From contig NZ_QMED01000002.1 of the NCBI RefSeq assembly GCF_003286125.1, positions 124,001-188,000 on the forward strand: a stretch of DNA of 64,000 nucleotides, read 5' to 3'. Source of the DNA: Algibacillus agarilyticus. Lineage in GTDB: Bacteria > Pseudomonadota > Gammaproteobacteria > Enterobacterales > Alteromonadaceae. The position numbers and the translations under genes were made by a program. A model generated the notes under the pieces. The model was not told the origin of the DNA. It worked only from the letters and a program-made list of their open reading frames with translations, and did no database searches. Shown here one piece after another: positions 35,680 through 43,921 of the stretch (positions are counted from its first letter, which is position 1; every line of letters begins with the position of its first letter).

Positions 35680-36228
35680 ATGAATAATAAAACCCGCATT
35701 TTGATACTCGCAGGGCTACTCATGAGCTCAAGCACATGGGCAGCAGAAAAGTGTAATTCGATTCTCGATTTTGAAGCCAGAAAATTACGCTCAAGTGAGC
35801 AAATAAACTTTTGCCAACAATTTAAAGGCAAAGTATTACTGGCCGTTAATACCGCCAGCGAATGTGGTTTTACGCCACAATTTGAAGGGCTAGAGGCACT
35901 ATATAAAAAATATAAAGATCAAGGGTTAGAAATTGTCGGTTTTCCTTCGGATGATTTTTTTCAAGAGCACGATGATGAAAAAGAAACAGCCGATATATGC
36001 TATTTAAATTATGGCGTAAGTTTTACCATGCTAAGCCCTTCGAGTGTACGAGGCAGTGATGCAAATGCGTTTTATAAAAAGCTAACCACCGCGGCTGATC
36101 ATTCAGTTAAATGGAACTTTTTTAAATACTTAGTTGATAAAAATGGCAACGTTGTTGGCTCTTGGAACTCAAAAGCGAAACCACTGGCCGGTGAAATAGA
36201 ACAAGCCATTATTAATGCATTAAAATAA
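35680..36228 (+). CDS. Glutathione peroxidase family protein, exported
   Basis: 182 residues with a cleavable signal (RILILAGLLMSSSTWAA). The thioredoxin-fold domain has AVNTASECGFTPQFEGL with peroxidatic Cys62 (cysteine rather than selenocysteine), GFPSDDFFQEHDDEKE in place of the usual GFPCNQF, and the resolving-region WNFFKYLVDKNG. It probably reduces peroxides in the periplasm using a thioredoxin-like donor. The second cysteine normally found in the GFPCNQF motif is replaced by Ser, but another Cys (DICYLNYG) lies nearby. The stop codon abuts repeat R2. Confidence 0.88.
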   Translation: MNNKTRILILAGLLMSSSTWAAEKCNSILDFEARKLRSSEQINFCQQFKGKVLLAVNTASECGFTPQFEGLEALYKKYKDQGLEIVGFPSDDFFQEHDDEKETADICYLNYGVSFTMLSPSSVRGSDANAFYKKLTTAADHSVKWNFFKYLVDKNGNVVGSWNSKAKPLAGEIEQAIINALK

Positions 36229-36479
36229 TACCAATTCATATAAATAAGTGATCTCTCAGAATGCATCCAGCGGTTTTTGAACAAGGCGTCGGTGTACAGG
36301 AATGGTTGTTCCCTTTCAAATACCGATAACGCAGGTCAAAAGCCGCTGGGGCATTCCTTTCAGGCGAGTTTTAAATGCGCTTACTCTGTGTTGATCGAAC
36401 TCAAAAGAACACCACTATTCTTTTATTTAAGCGCATTTAAACGCTCGCTGAGTGGGCACTTATTATTACGGATTGGTAT
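36228..36479. repeat. MITE-like repeat family R2, copy 1 (252 bp)
   Basis: Bounded by ATACCAAT and ATTGGTAT inverted ends; same length as and about 97% identical by eye to 49730-49981. It contains a pseudo-reading frame from a TTG codon present in both copies, but this is most likely non-coding. It lies directly against the glutathione peroxidase stop codon, whose last A is its first base. Confidence 0.85.
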
Positions 36480-36648
36480 AACGCAACACATTTAACGATG
36501 CATCCCCAAACACCTTAATGCGAGAGGGTGCATCAAACTCGACAAAACATCCCCCGCCTTCATTACACGACCCAAATCGCCAAATGCCCTAAAATAGCAA
36601 TTATTCTCTTTTTTATAGCGATTAAGGGGATAATGCAATTGGCCGTTT

Positions 36649-36664
36649 AGACGTCTAGACGTAA
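36649..36664. promoter_or_regulatory. Tandem MetJ boxes upstream of metK
   Basis: AGACGTCT followed directly by AGACGTAA: two adjacent 8-bp met boxes, one a perfect match to the MetJ consensus and the second with two changes. They lie 133 bases before the metK ATG. MetJ with S-adenosylmethionine would repress metK here. Confidence 0.88.
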
Positions 36665-36796
36665 ATCCTTGCAAATACTGAAAATGTCGTTAAACTTAGC
36701 GACATGAATTAGATTGCTCAAAAAAAACACAGAGTGATCACATAAATCAACTTAACCGTATAAACGGTATTGTTAACGTTAATTGAGGACTCTCGC

Positions 36797-37948
36797 ATGG
36801 CAAGTCGCCTTTTCACTTCAGAATCAGTATCTGAAGGCCATCCTGATAAAATCGCTGATCAAATCTCTGATGCAGTGCTTGATGCAATTTTAGAGCAAGA
36901 CCCTAAAGCACGTGTTGCTTGCGAAACTTACGTTAAAACAGGCATGGTAATGGTTGGAGGTGAAGTCACCACTTCAGCTTGGGTTGATATTGAAGAAATT
37001 ACCCGTAAAACAGTACGTGAAATTGGTTATGTAAACTCAGAAATGGGGTTTGATGCAGATTCATGTGCCGTATTAAATACCATTGGCAAACAATCACCTG
37101 ACATTAATCAAGGGGTAGACCGCACACGCCCTGAAGAACAAGGCGCAGGCGATCAAGGTTTAATGTTTGGTTATGCATCAAACGAAACAGATGTTTTTAT
37201 GCCCGCTCCGATCACCTATTCGCATCGCTTAGTAAAACGTCAAGCTGAAGTACGCAAAAACGGCACTTTAAGCTGGTTACGCCCAGATGCTAAATCGCAA
37301 GTCACTTTTGCTTACGAGAATGGCATTATCAAAGGTATAGACGCCGTTGTATTATCAACTCAACATTGCGATAGTGTTTCTACTGCCGATTTACGTGAAG
37401 CTGTAATGGAAGAAATCATCAAGCCGGTATTGCCTGCAGAATGGTTAACGGCCAGCACACAATTTCATATCAACCCAACCGGTCGTTTTGTAATTGGTGG
37501 TCCAATGGGCGATTGTGGTTTAACCGGTCGTAAAATTATTGTTGATACCTACGGTGGTATGGCTCGTCACGGTGGCGGCGCATTCTCAGGTAAAGATCCA
37601 TCAAAAGTTGACCGCTCAGCCGCTTATGCAGCTCGTTATGTAGCTAAAAATATTGTTGCAGCTGGTTTAGCCGATCGTTGTGAAATTCAAGTTTCATATG
37701 CTATTGGTGTCGCTGAGCCAACATCTATCAGTGTAGAAACATTTGGCACAGCAAAAATTGATGAAGATACACTTGTTGATATCGTGCGCGGCAATTTTGA
37801 TTTACGCCCATACGGCATACTGACCATGTTAGATTTAGAGCGCCCAATCTATCAAGGCACTGCCGCTTATGGTCACTTTGGTCGTGAAGAATTCCCATGG
37901 GAAAAACTAGACAAAGTAGACGCATTAAAAGCAGCTGCAGGCTTATAA
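36797..37948 (+). CDS. metK: S-adenosylmethionine synthetase
   Basis: 383-residue methionine adenosyltransferase (ATP plus methionine gives S-adenosylmethionine). It starts at ATG 36797 behind TGAGGA, giving [20 protein letters not shown] with the ATP-binding His; a longer frame from 36770 is unlikely. It has [12 protein letters not shown] (signature 1) and the P-loop-like [22 protein letters not shown] (signature 2). It is repressed through the MetJ boxes upstream. Confidence 0.98.
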   Translation: MASRLFTSESVSEGHPDKIADQISDAVLDAILEQDPKARVACETYVKTGMVMVGGEVTTSAWVDIEEITRKTVREIGYVNSEMGFDADSCAVLNTIGKQSPDINQGVDRTRPEEQGAGDQGLMFGYASNETDVFMPAPITYSHRLVKRQAEVRKNGTLSWLRPDAKSQVTFAYENGIIKGIDAVVLSTQHCDSVSTADLREAVMEEIIKPVLPAEWLTASTQFHINPTGRFVIGGPMGDCGLTGRKIIVDTYGGMARHGGGAFSGKDPSKVDRSAAYAARYVAKNIVAAGLADRCEIQVSYAIGVAEPTSISVETFGTAKIDEDTLVDIVRGNFDLRPYGILTMLDLERPIYQGTAAYGHFGREEFPWEKLDKVDALKAAAGL

Positions 37949-38011
37949 TAACAAAATAAGCAATGTTTAACGTGGGTTACAACACATTAAACGCGCCTGA
38001 AAGCGCACATC

Positions 38012-38037
38012 AAACGGCAGTTATTACTGCCGTTTTT
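38012..38037 (+). terminator. Rho-independent terminator of metK
   Basis: AAACGGCAG and CTGCCGTTT pair around TTATTA and run into five Ts, about 65 bases after the metK stop. Confidence 0.88.
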
Positions 38038-38055
38038 GCTTTCTGAAAAACTAAG

Positions 38056-38327
38056 TATAGTCAAAGCGATCGGGGTTTAGGGGCAGATTTCTAGTGCCAG
38101 ACGAAACCTCAGTACTTAAATCCATGTTAGCAAAGCCGTCAAAGCTACCGCGTCCTGCTCTCGCCCCTTACCTGCATCCATGCAGGCAAGCTTCGAGACG
38201 CCATGAGCATATGCTCTACTCTGTGATTGAAGCCGCCTAAATGGATTTAGGTGTTAGAACGACGCAGGAGCCAAAGTCGAGAGTAAGCGCTGACAATGAA
38301 CCATAAAACCTGAGCAAGAAGACTATA
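38056..38327 (+). repeat. MITE-like repeat family R1, copy C (272 bp, longest)
   Basis: Bounded by TATAGTC (38056) and GACTATA (ending 38327). It contains the left arm seen in copy A (TATAGTCAAAGCGATCGGG...) and the body seen in copy B (AAAGCTACCGCGTCCTGCTC onward), so it is probably closest to the complete unit. No coding capacity beyond short frames. Confidence 0.88.
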
Positions 38328-38424
38328 TTGATACCAATCACAATTCATAAGTGATAAACATAAGTGTATTAAACACATAATAAAAGCGTTATACATTAAC
38401 GCATAATCAATTGACCGAGTTCGC

Positions 38425-39318
38425 ATGAATTTACCTGACTTTAATTTACCCACTTCATTGTCTTGCCAACGTTTATTTCATGGCCGAGGTCATACATTTC
38501 CTGGCTTGTCGCATGTATGTATTGACTGGTACGCCCCCGTTGTACTGATAACCCTTTATCAAGAAGTTGAAACTGAATGGCTTGACGCATTAAATGCCGC
38601 GATACAAGCACAAATATCACAATGCACGTCAATTCAAGTGCAATACCGATGTCGTTCACTTGCACCCGTAGACGTAATTTGGGGCGAAAACATTGAAACC
38701 CTTCATGCACTCGAACATGGCTTAAAATACCACATCACTTTAAAAGCCAATCAAAACCATGGTTTATTTTTAGACATGGCCAATGGCCGCGAATGGATAC
38801 TAAAACAAGCTAAACATAAACGTGTTCTCAACTTATTCAGTTATACTTGTGGCTTTTCAGTTGCAGCGGTCGCGGGTAAAGCCGATTTCGTCATGAATTT
38901 AGACATGAGTAAATCAGCGTTAAGCCAAGGAAGAGAAAATCATAAACTAAATAGTCACGACACAAGTCATGTCAAATTTGTAGGCGTAGATTTATTTAAA
39001 TCTTGGGGCAAATTACGACGCGACCCTAAGTTTGATATAGTAGTGTCCGATCCGCCTTCGTTTCAAAAAGGCAGTATTAATGTTGAACGTGACTACAAAA
39101 AAATAATTAAACGCATACCTGAATTTATGGCACCAAAAGGCTTACTCATGCTGTGTTTAAATTCACCCGATTTAACGGTAGATTGGCTAAAAGCGCAAGT
39201 TGCAGAACATTGCCCTGATTGTAAATTTGTCGAGCGCTTAGCTAACCCTGAAGTGTTTATTGAAGCAGACGTGAACAAAGCATTAAAAGTTTTAATTTTT
39301 AGCTACAACCCCGTTTAG
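38425..39318 (+). CDS. Class I SAM-dependent methyltransferase (RlmI/RlmKL-like)
   Basis: 297 residues. Substrate-side N-terminus, then KHKRVLNLFSYTCGFSVAAV (motif I, about 131-150), a ribose-binding acidic NLDMSKSAL, and the catalytic-loop motif VVSDPPSFQKG (DPP-S/T-F), as in methyltransferases of the RlmI/RlmK family. MFLD-type HGLFLDMANGREW (about 112-124) is also characteristic of rRNA-modifying members. It probably methylates 23S rRNA or a similar RNA, but the exact site cannot be told. The oxidoreductase gene follows after 10 bases. Confidence 0.8.
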   Translation: MNLPDFNLPTSLSCQRLFHGRGHTFPGLSHVCIDWYAPVVLITLYQEVETEWLDALNAAIQAQISQCTSIQVQYRCRSLAPVDVIWGENIETLHALEHGLKYHITLKANQNHGLFLDMANGREWILKQAKHKRVLNLFSYTCGFSVAAVAGKADFVMNLDMSKSALSQGRENHKLNSHDTSHVKFVGVDLFKSWGKLRRDPKFDIVVSDPPSFQKGSINVERDYKKIIKRIPEFMAPKGLLMLCLNSPDLTVDWLKAQVAEHCPDCKFVERLANPEVFIEADVNKALKVLIFSYNPV

Positions 39319-39328
39319 AGGATATAAA

Positions 39329-40336
39329 ATGACAATCCGCTTTGCCATTATTGGCACCAACTTTATTACCGACCAATTCATTGATGCCCTGCAACAAGTT
39401 AATGGCGCAAAGTTACAGGCGGTTTATTCACGCACGCTTGAAACAGCACAAGCTTTCGCTCAAAAACATAATGCAAAACAAACGTTCACCGATTTAAAGG
39501 CATTAGCACAAAGCAGCGATATTGATGCAGTCTATATAGCCTCGCCTAATTCGTTTCATTTAACACATGCCATGACCTTAATGAATGCCGGTAAGCATGT
39601 TTTATGTGAAAAACCTTTAGCGGTAAATTCAGTTCAATTACAGGCAATGGTTGAATGTGCCAAAGCCAATAATGTTACGTTTATGGAAGCACTATTCACC
39701 ACACATTTACCTAACTACCAACAAATCAAACAATATTTACCTGAGCTAGGTAAGATACACAGAATCAATGCGAGTTACTGTCAATATTCGTCACGTTACG
39801 ATAAATACCTAGCAGGTGAAAACCCAAACACGTTTAATCCGGAATTTGCCAATGGCTCATTAATGGATCTCGGAATATACACTGTTTTTCCCGTTCTTGA
39901 TTTGTTTGGCAAACCCGATGACATTATCAGTACCGGTATAAAACTCGACTCAGGTGTTGATGGGTGTGGTGAAATGTTACTCACCTATAAAAAGCAGGCT
40001 TTAATAGCCCATTTATCTCACTCTAAGATTAACCACTCGGTGTTTCACAACGAAATTCAAGGTGAAAAAGCCAGTATGGTGATCGAACATATTTCACAAT
40101 TACGCAGTGTAAAATTACACTACAAAGACGGCAGTGAGAAAGATATTAGTGTTGAGCAAAACAGCAACGTTATGTTTTACGAAGTCGCGCATTTTGTTGA
40201 GCTCATTTTGCAACAAAAAATAGAATCACCTATCAACACTTGGCAATTATCCGCTAATGTTATGAAAGTACTCGACAAAGCAAGGCAACAACAAGGCATC
40301 ACCTACCCTTGTGATAAGCTGATCTCAAACGATTAA
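39329..40336 (+). CDS. Gfo/Idh/MocA family oxidoreductase
   Basis: 335 residues with an N-terminal Rossmann fold (IRFAIIGTNFITDQFIDAL, about 3-21), the family motif GKHVLCEKPLAVN (about 89-101; the Lys-Pro pair positions the nicotinamide) and the C-terminal beta-sheet domain starting MEALFTTHLPNY. It reduces or oxidises a sugar-like or polyol substrate with NAD(P). The first glycine-rich loop is GTNFI rather than GxGxxG, a moderately unusual form. Good ribosome-binding site (GAGGAT); likely cotranscribed with the methyltransferase. Confidence 0.88.
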   Translation: MTIRFAIIGTNFITDQFIDALQQVNGAKLQAVYSRTLETAQAFAQKHNAKQTFTDLKALAQSSDIDAVYIASPNSFHLTHAMTLMNAGKHVLCEKPLAVNSVQLQAMVECAKANNVTFMEALFTTHLPNYQQIKQYLPELGKIHRINASYCQYSSRYDKYLAGENPNTFNPEFANGSLMDLGIYTVFPVLDLFGKPDDIISTGIKLDSGVDGCGEMLLTYKKQALIAHLSHSKINHSVFHNEIQGEKASMVIEHISQLRSVKLHYKDGSEKDISVEQNSNVMFYEVAHFVELILQQKIESPINTWQLSANVMKVLDKARQQQGITYPCDKLISND

Positions 40337-40835
40337 TAAAACAAGATAAACAGGTAAATATTGGCTATCCATATTTACCTTAAAGAAATAACAAGGACAG
40401 CCACCCAAAAACCGGCTTATTTGTTATGACTACGGGGTCAGGTCTTGATTATTCATTTTTTATTCGTCAGCCAATTTGTAAAACACCTCTAGGTTGGTGT
40501 TTTTCAAGGTAGGGTGTCGTGAGCTTGCGAACCGCACCATCTTTATTTTAGCTAAATTTTCATTCAATTAACGAGCGTTTTAATTTTTGATTACTTGGTT
40601 TAAAGCGGTTACTTGAGTGTGTCGCGATTCGTTTCACTCATGGCAACCTACTGTATATTTTTTACTTATCTATTCATCAAAAAATGTTCATGCAGGACCA
40701 TCGATGCATAGTCGATACACTTATGTAATATCAAATAAAATCAAAAGCTTATTTGTGCCTGTCCTGCACGAAACTTTCTTTATATGAACAGTTGTCTGTC
40801 GAGTTAGATAAAATGTTTGAAATTGGAGCATATTA
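40337..40835. other. Intergenic region with REP-like remnants and a hairpin
   Basis: About 500 bases without a gene. AAAACACC/GGTGTTTT (40480-40503) is terminator-like and could end the 38425-40336 operon. A CTACGGGGTCAGGTCTTGAT motif at about 40431 and GTGCCTGTCCTGCAC at 40755-40769 are the kind of motif left by REP-associated elements. Confidence 0.5.
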
Positions 40836-42236
40836 ATGAAAACAACAAGATTTTCAGGGGTATTGGCTAAATTACACTTTGAAAACAGTGAGATGTACTA
40901 CCTATGTGGGGAATCTCTAATATGTTGTTGTGGCCAAATAGTTTATATGGATACAGATCCCTACTTCTCGTTTTTTAAAGATGAGCAGCTTTATTTTATC
41001 GATGATAAAGAAATCCTATTTAAACTTTCGAGCAATGACAAAAGTCTAAAAGTATCAAATGTTAGCGACTTCGATGTGAGCGTTGTCGATGGAATATACG
41101 ATGGCGACGAACGTTATTACTATGATTATTTTCCAACATTTTATAATAAAGAATTTTGGAAAGTGTATGATTCAAACGATAATAAGTGGTGGTCTTTCAA
41201 GTCAAAAAAACGTGCTTATCCTTATGGTGAGTATTTATTTGAATTAGATTCAAAGTGTTCAATATCACTTGTAGAGTTTGGACAAGGATTAAAATGGAGT
41301 TTTAATTTTCATAAAGAAAGTGCTCCTAAACGTAAATTTATCGATATTTATCAAAATAAGATAATATTTTATCTTGGCACAGATAAGTCTCCATCTGGTA
41401 ACCCTCTTGCTACGAAATTGAATGGCACTATTGTGCAATTGAATTTAGAAGACGGTTCAGAAAACTGGTACTACGAATTTTTCCATTGCATCCAAGATTT
41501 TTATGTTCACAAAGATATCATTTATGTCGCCCATCGAAATGAAATTGCAGCCCTTAATGCTGAAAGTGGAGAATTGATCCGTGAAACCCAAGCGGGTGAA
41601 AACTATGGCAACAACATAGTTTGGTGCGATGGTGATCACGCGTATTTATTTAACTACGGTGATGAAAAGGCCTATATTTTTGATCTAGAGCTAAAACAAC
41701 AGTTAGGCACGCTAGTATTCCCCAATAACTTTATTTTAAATAACCAACACCATCCTTATTTAATTGGCGACGAAATCTTTATTCCGGTCTGCCCTAAGCG
41801 GTTAAATATGGCTCATGCAGAGCAAGGCGTTATTCGTATCAATAGAACGAAGGTATTGAATGATGACGTTCTTGAATACGTTAATGAACCAGAGTTTACC
41901 CGAGCAACAATCAATAACCCAGATGGAACTCAAAGCTACCAACTCTCGTTAAAAGGTGATAATGCCGACTCCGTTATTCGTATCGGTGAAGTGGAGTTGC
42001 GTAAAATATATGCTGAACTTGGCACGCACTTTTTTGATGGTATTGACACTCGTAACAGTCAATTTAACGCCGTTGTTTATATTGATATGCAAATACAAGA
42101 ATCAGAGTTAGGTCGCTTTAACGAGTTATTTGAAACATTAAAAAAACGTATGGAAGACTGGCTATATTTTATGCGCGCAACTGACAATACTGGAAAATTA
42201 CCCGCAAAGGTTAATTACACAGTTCAAACTTTTTAG
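40836..42236 (+). CDS. PQQ-like beta-propeller protein, unknown function
   Basis: 466 residues, no signal peptide, rich in Tyr, Phe, Asp and Asn. The middle has PQQ/Kelch-type blade features: NGTIVQLNLEDGSENWYYEF, HKDIIYVAHRNEIAALNAESGELIRETQ and DGDHAYLFNYGDEKAYIFDL, so a cytoplasmic beta-propeller is likely. The last 130 residues (ADSVIRIGEVELRKIYAELG; VYIDMQIQESELGRFNELFE) form a separate helical/beta unit. Strong ribosome-binding site (TTGGAG). Isolated between REP-rich gaps. It could be a cargo gene; I cannot assign a family. Confidence 0.7.
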   Translation: MKTTRFSGVLAKLHFENSEMYYLCGESLICCCGQIVYMDTDPYFSFFKDEQLYFIDDKEILFKLSSNDKSLKVSNVSDFDVSVVDGIYDGDERYYYDYFPTFYNKEFWKVYDSNDNKWWSFKSKKRAYPYGEYLFELDSKCSISLVEFGQGLKWSFNFHKESAPKRKFIDIYQNKIIFYLGTDKSPSGNPLATKLNGTIVQLNLEDGSENWYYEFFHCIQDFYVHKDIIYVAHRNEIAALNAESGELIRETQAGENYGNNIVWCDGDHAYLFNYGDEKAYIFDLELKQQLGTLVFPNNFILNNQHHPYLIGDEIFIPVCPKRLNMAHAEQGVIRINRTKVLNDDVLEYVNEPEFTRATINNPDGTQSYQLSLKGDNADSVIRIGEVELRKIYAELGTHFFDGIDTRNSQFNAVVYIDMQIQESELGRFNELFETLKKRMEDWLYFMRATDNTGKLPAKVNYTVQTF

Positions 42237-42350
42237 ATTGTCGTTGTCCTATAAAATTATCGGGGACAGCCAGTGCACTTTTATCTTGATCTGATTTAAA
42301 AATCATTCACTTAAAGCTCTGTTAATTTGATTAACTGGCTTTTTTTATTA

Positions 42351-42669
42351 ACGCAGTATAGCGAATTAAAGTAAACGTATATTGTAACGTGGCTTGGCGA
42401 AGCATTAACGTAAGACACCCTCTAAAATATCCAATGTTAGTTACTTTTACGTACCCGTATAACCGCGTTTTTTTGTTTAATATGATTAACCGGTTTACCC
42501 ACTTTGTGGCTAAACCGGTTTTGCGCTCAGTTTTTTGCCTATTTAAACTCAATCTTTGTGAGTTACTTTTTCTTGCTTTGTTTAAAAAGAGCATGTTCTT
42601 TTTTAAAGGTTTTTAAGTGTTTTTCATCAGCAGAGGTTAATACCGATGCGGTTGATTTAACGCGTTGTA
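42351..42669. repeat. Direct repeat R3, left copy (duplicated 3' end of the lyase-like gene)
   Basis: It matches 43617-43921 from ACGC(A/G)GTATA through GTAAACGTATATTGTAACGT and the palindrome AACCGGTTTA...TAAACCGGTT (42488-42520) to CGCGTTGTA. A few indels lie in the left quarter and the right 185 bases look identical. It includes a copy of the last 33 codons of the lyase-like gene plus its downstream region. The two copies bracket the small-peptide island. Confidence 0.9.
42563..42669 (-). pseudogene. 3' fragment of the PL25-like gene
   Basis: It encodes RVKSTASVLTSADEKHLKTF and the Lys-rich end up to KQSKKK, identical to the C-terminus of the protein at 43815-45350. Upstream of the junction the frame reads into unrelated sequence (Cys-rich, about 42670-42775). 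A detached tail, not a functional gene. Confidence 0.85.
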
Positions 42670-42800
42670 ATCGTGTAGGACAGGCATCGTTAGCACCCTG
42701 GTATGCCGCAGTACAACACCCTTGACAAATACCACCCATGGCTCGAAGTTTTGGCGGCTTGCTAGGCCTTACCAAAAAGAGGTTATTAAATTGGGCGTAA

Positions 42801-42831
42801 ACATACTCAAAAACATACTAAAAACTATACT
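42801..42831 (+). promoter_or_regulatory. Three 12-bp-spaced direct repeats upstream of the small-peptide gene
   Basis: ACATACT at 42801 and 42813 and the variant CTATACT at 42825, in exact 12-bp register, about 90 bases before the peptide gene. They resemble a regulator-binding array; no regulator is encoded nearby. Confidence 0.4.
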
Positions 42832-42919
42832 AAGGGGTAGGTTACCTTTTGTTGAATTTAATATAGATTATTAGCGTGCTTTGAGTTGCACATAATAAAT
42901 TTTTATATAAGGGTATACA

Positions 42920-43105
42920 ATGAATGACATTAGAGAGTTAACTCTAAACGAAATAGAAGATGTAACAGGTGGAATGAATGATTGGACGGCTGGTGGTATG
43001 GCTGCAATCGCGATAGGTGTTGGTGGAACAGTAGCAACTGGCGGTTTTGGCCTATTAGTCGGTGGCGCAATGATGCTTGTTGGTTACTACGCAGATCAAG
43101 CCTAG
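42920..43105 (+). CDS. Double-glycine-leader peptide, putative class II bacteriocin/microcin
   Basis: 61 residues behind a good ribosome-binding site (AAGGG, 7 bases). The first 18, MNDIRELTLNEIEDVTGG, are a textbook GG-type leader: acidic, with hydrophobic residues at L7, L9, I12 and V15, and ending in GG. The 43-residue core (from MNDWTAGGMAAIAIGVGG on) is Gly/Ala-rich with GxxxG-like spacings and no cysteine, as in pore-forming class II bacteriocins and microcins. A peptidase-containing ABC exporter (C39 type) would cleave after GG; none is visible in the window. The next gene, 166 bases on, encodes a two-helix membrane protein that could give immunity. Confidence 0.72.
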   Translation: MNDIRELTLNEIEDVTGGMNDWTAGGMAAIAIGVGGTVATGGFGLLVGGAMMLVGYYADQA

Positions 43106-43227
43106 TAATAAACCTGAAAGTTGGCTAACGGCTTGCTTTCTAGGCGCTTATTACTCATTATTACTGCATTGAATTTGCTAGCGAGTTATAAATTACGCAG
43201 GCTAATTTATAGGTAATTTAATTTTTT

Positions 43228-43253
43228 AACCACTAATAATAATGTTGGTGGTT
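43228..43253 (+). terminator. Hairpin between the peptide gene and the small membrane-protein gene
   Basis: AACCAC and GTGGTT pair around a 14-base AT-rich loop. It could attenuate readthrough from the peptide gene. Stem short, so weak evidence. Confidence 0.35.
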
Positions 43254-43270
43254 TATTTCAAGGACAGGTT

Positions 43271-43477
43271 ATGAATTCACTAAATATAATTAAACTATTG
43301 TATGTATTAATCATTGTCGCCGCTTTTATTATGCAACAAATTACGCATAATAATGGTTTGTTTGTGAATATTATTTTTATGTCTACCTTAGCGCTAGCCA
43401 TCATATTACTGCATCGCCAGCAAAAATTAACGGAAGAAATAAAATTACTTCTGTTGAAAAAAGACCAGTCAAATTAA
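43271..43477 (+). CDS. Two-helix small membrane protein, candidate immunity protein
   Basis: 68 residues starting at ATG 43271 behind AGGACAGG. Two predicted membrane helices (about 4-22, IIKLLYVLIIVAAFIMQQIT; about 30-47, FVNIIFMSTLALAIILLH) are followed by a basic, helical cytoplasmic tail (RQQKLTEEIKLLLLKKDQSN). Size and topology suit immunity proteins of pore-forming peptides, and it directly follows the double-glycine peptide gene. No sequence family recognised, so the role is inferred from position and shape. Confidence 0.6.
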   Translation: MNSLNIIKLLYVLIIVAAFIMQQITHNNGLFVNIIFMSTLALAIILLHRQQKLTEEIKLLLLKKDQSN

Positions 43478-43616
43478 TTATCAGGGGCCGCTATAAACGG
43501 TAATAGCTCAGACCTGATCTGACCGTTCCCGCCGGTTTTTAGCGTGTCTTGTCAGCTTGTTTTTCAGTCTAAATTGGCTTCCAGTTAATGTTTCTAGCAG
43601 CGTTCGTCCACCGCAA
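43478..43616. other. Gap at the right side of the small-peptide island
   Basis: It contains CTCAGACCTGATCTGACC (about 43508-43525), a REP-like motif. No gene seen. Confidence 0.4.
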
Positions 43617-43921
43617 ACGCGGTATATCGAATTAAAGTAAACGTATATTGTAACGTGGCTTGGCCAAGCATTAACGTAAGCCCCCCTATGTTAGTTACTT
43701 TTACGTACCCGTATAACCGTTTTTTTGTTTAATATGATTAACCGGTTTACCCACTTTGTGGCTAAACCGGTTTTGCGCTCAGTTTTTTGCCTATTTAAAC
43801 TCAATCTTTGTGAGTTACTTTTTCTTGCTTTGTTTAAAAAGAGCATGTTCTTTTTTAAAGGTTTTTAAGTGTTTTTCATCAGCAGAGGTTAATACCGATG
43901 CGGTTGATTTAACGCGTTGTA
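43617..43921. repeat. Direct repeat R3, right copy (3' end of the lyase-like gene in its natural context)
   Basis: Partner of 42351-42669. It covers the last 33 codons of the gene at 43815-45350 and about 200 bases beyond its stop. Confidence 0.9.
43740..43772 (-). terminator. Palindrome downstream of the lyase-like gene
   Basis: AACCGGTTTACCCAC and GTGGCTAAACCGGTT form a 15-bp stem with one mismatch and a TTT loop, about 40 bases after the stop. No long T run follows on the minus strand. The same sequence is at 42488-42520, and a diverged form lies near 7070, so it may be a REP-like element as much as a terminator. Confidence 0.5.

Noticed and set aside
36277-36495. 72-residue plus-strand frame inside repeat R2 (and its twin at 49779-49991)
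   Set aside because: It starts at TTG, is identical in both copies of a mobile repeat, has no ribosome-binding site and runs out of the repeat at different lengths. Most likely non-coding.
42504-42725. Plus-strand frames in the R3 repeat (also 42389-42616 and 43756-44109)
   Set aside because: Antisense shadows of the lyase 3' end, duplicated simply because the DNA is duplicated.
42885-42912. Sigma70-like TTGAGT-17-TATATA before the double-glycine peptide gene
   Set aside because: Good boxes, but transcription would start at or after the ribosome-binding site, leaving almost no leader, so I do not call it as the promoter.
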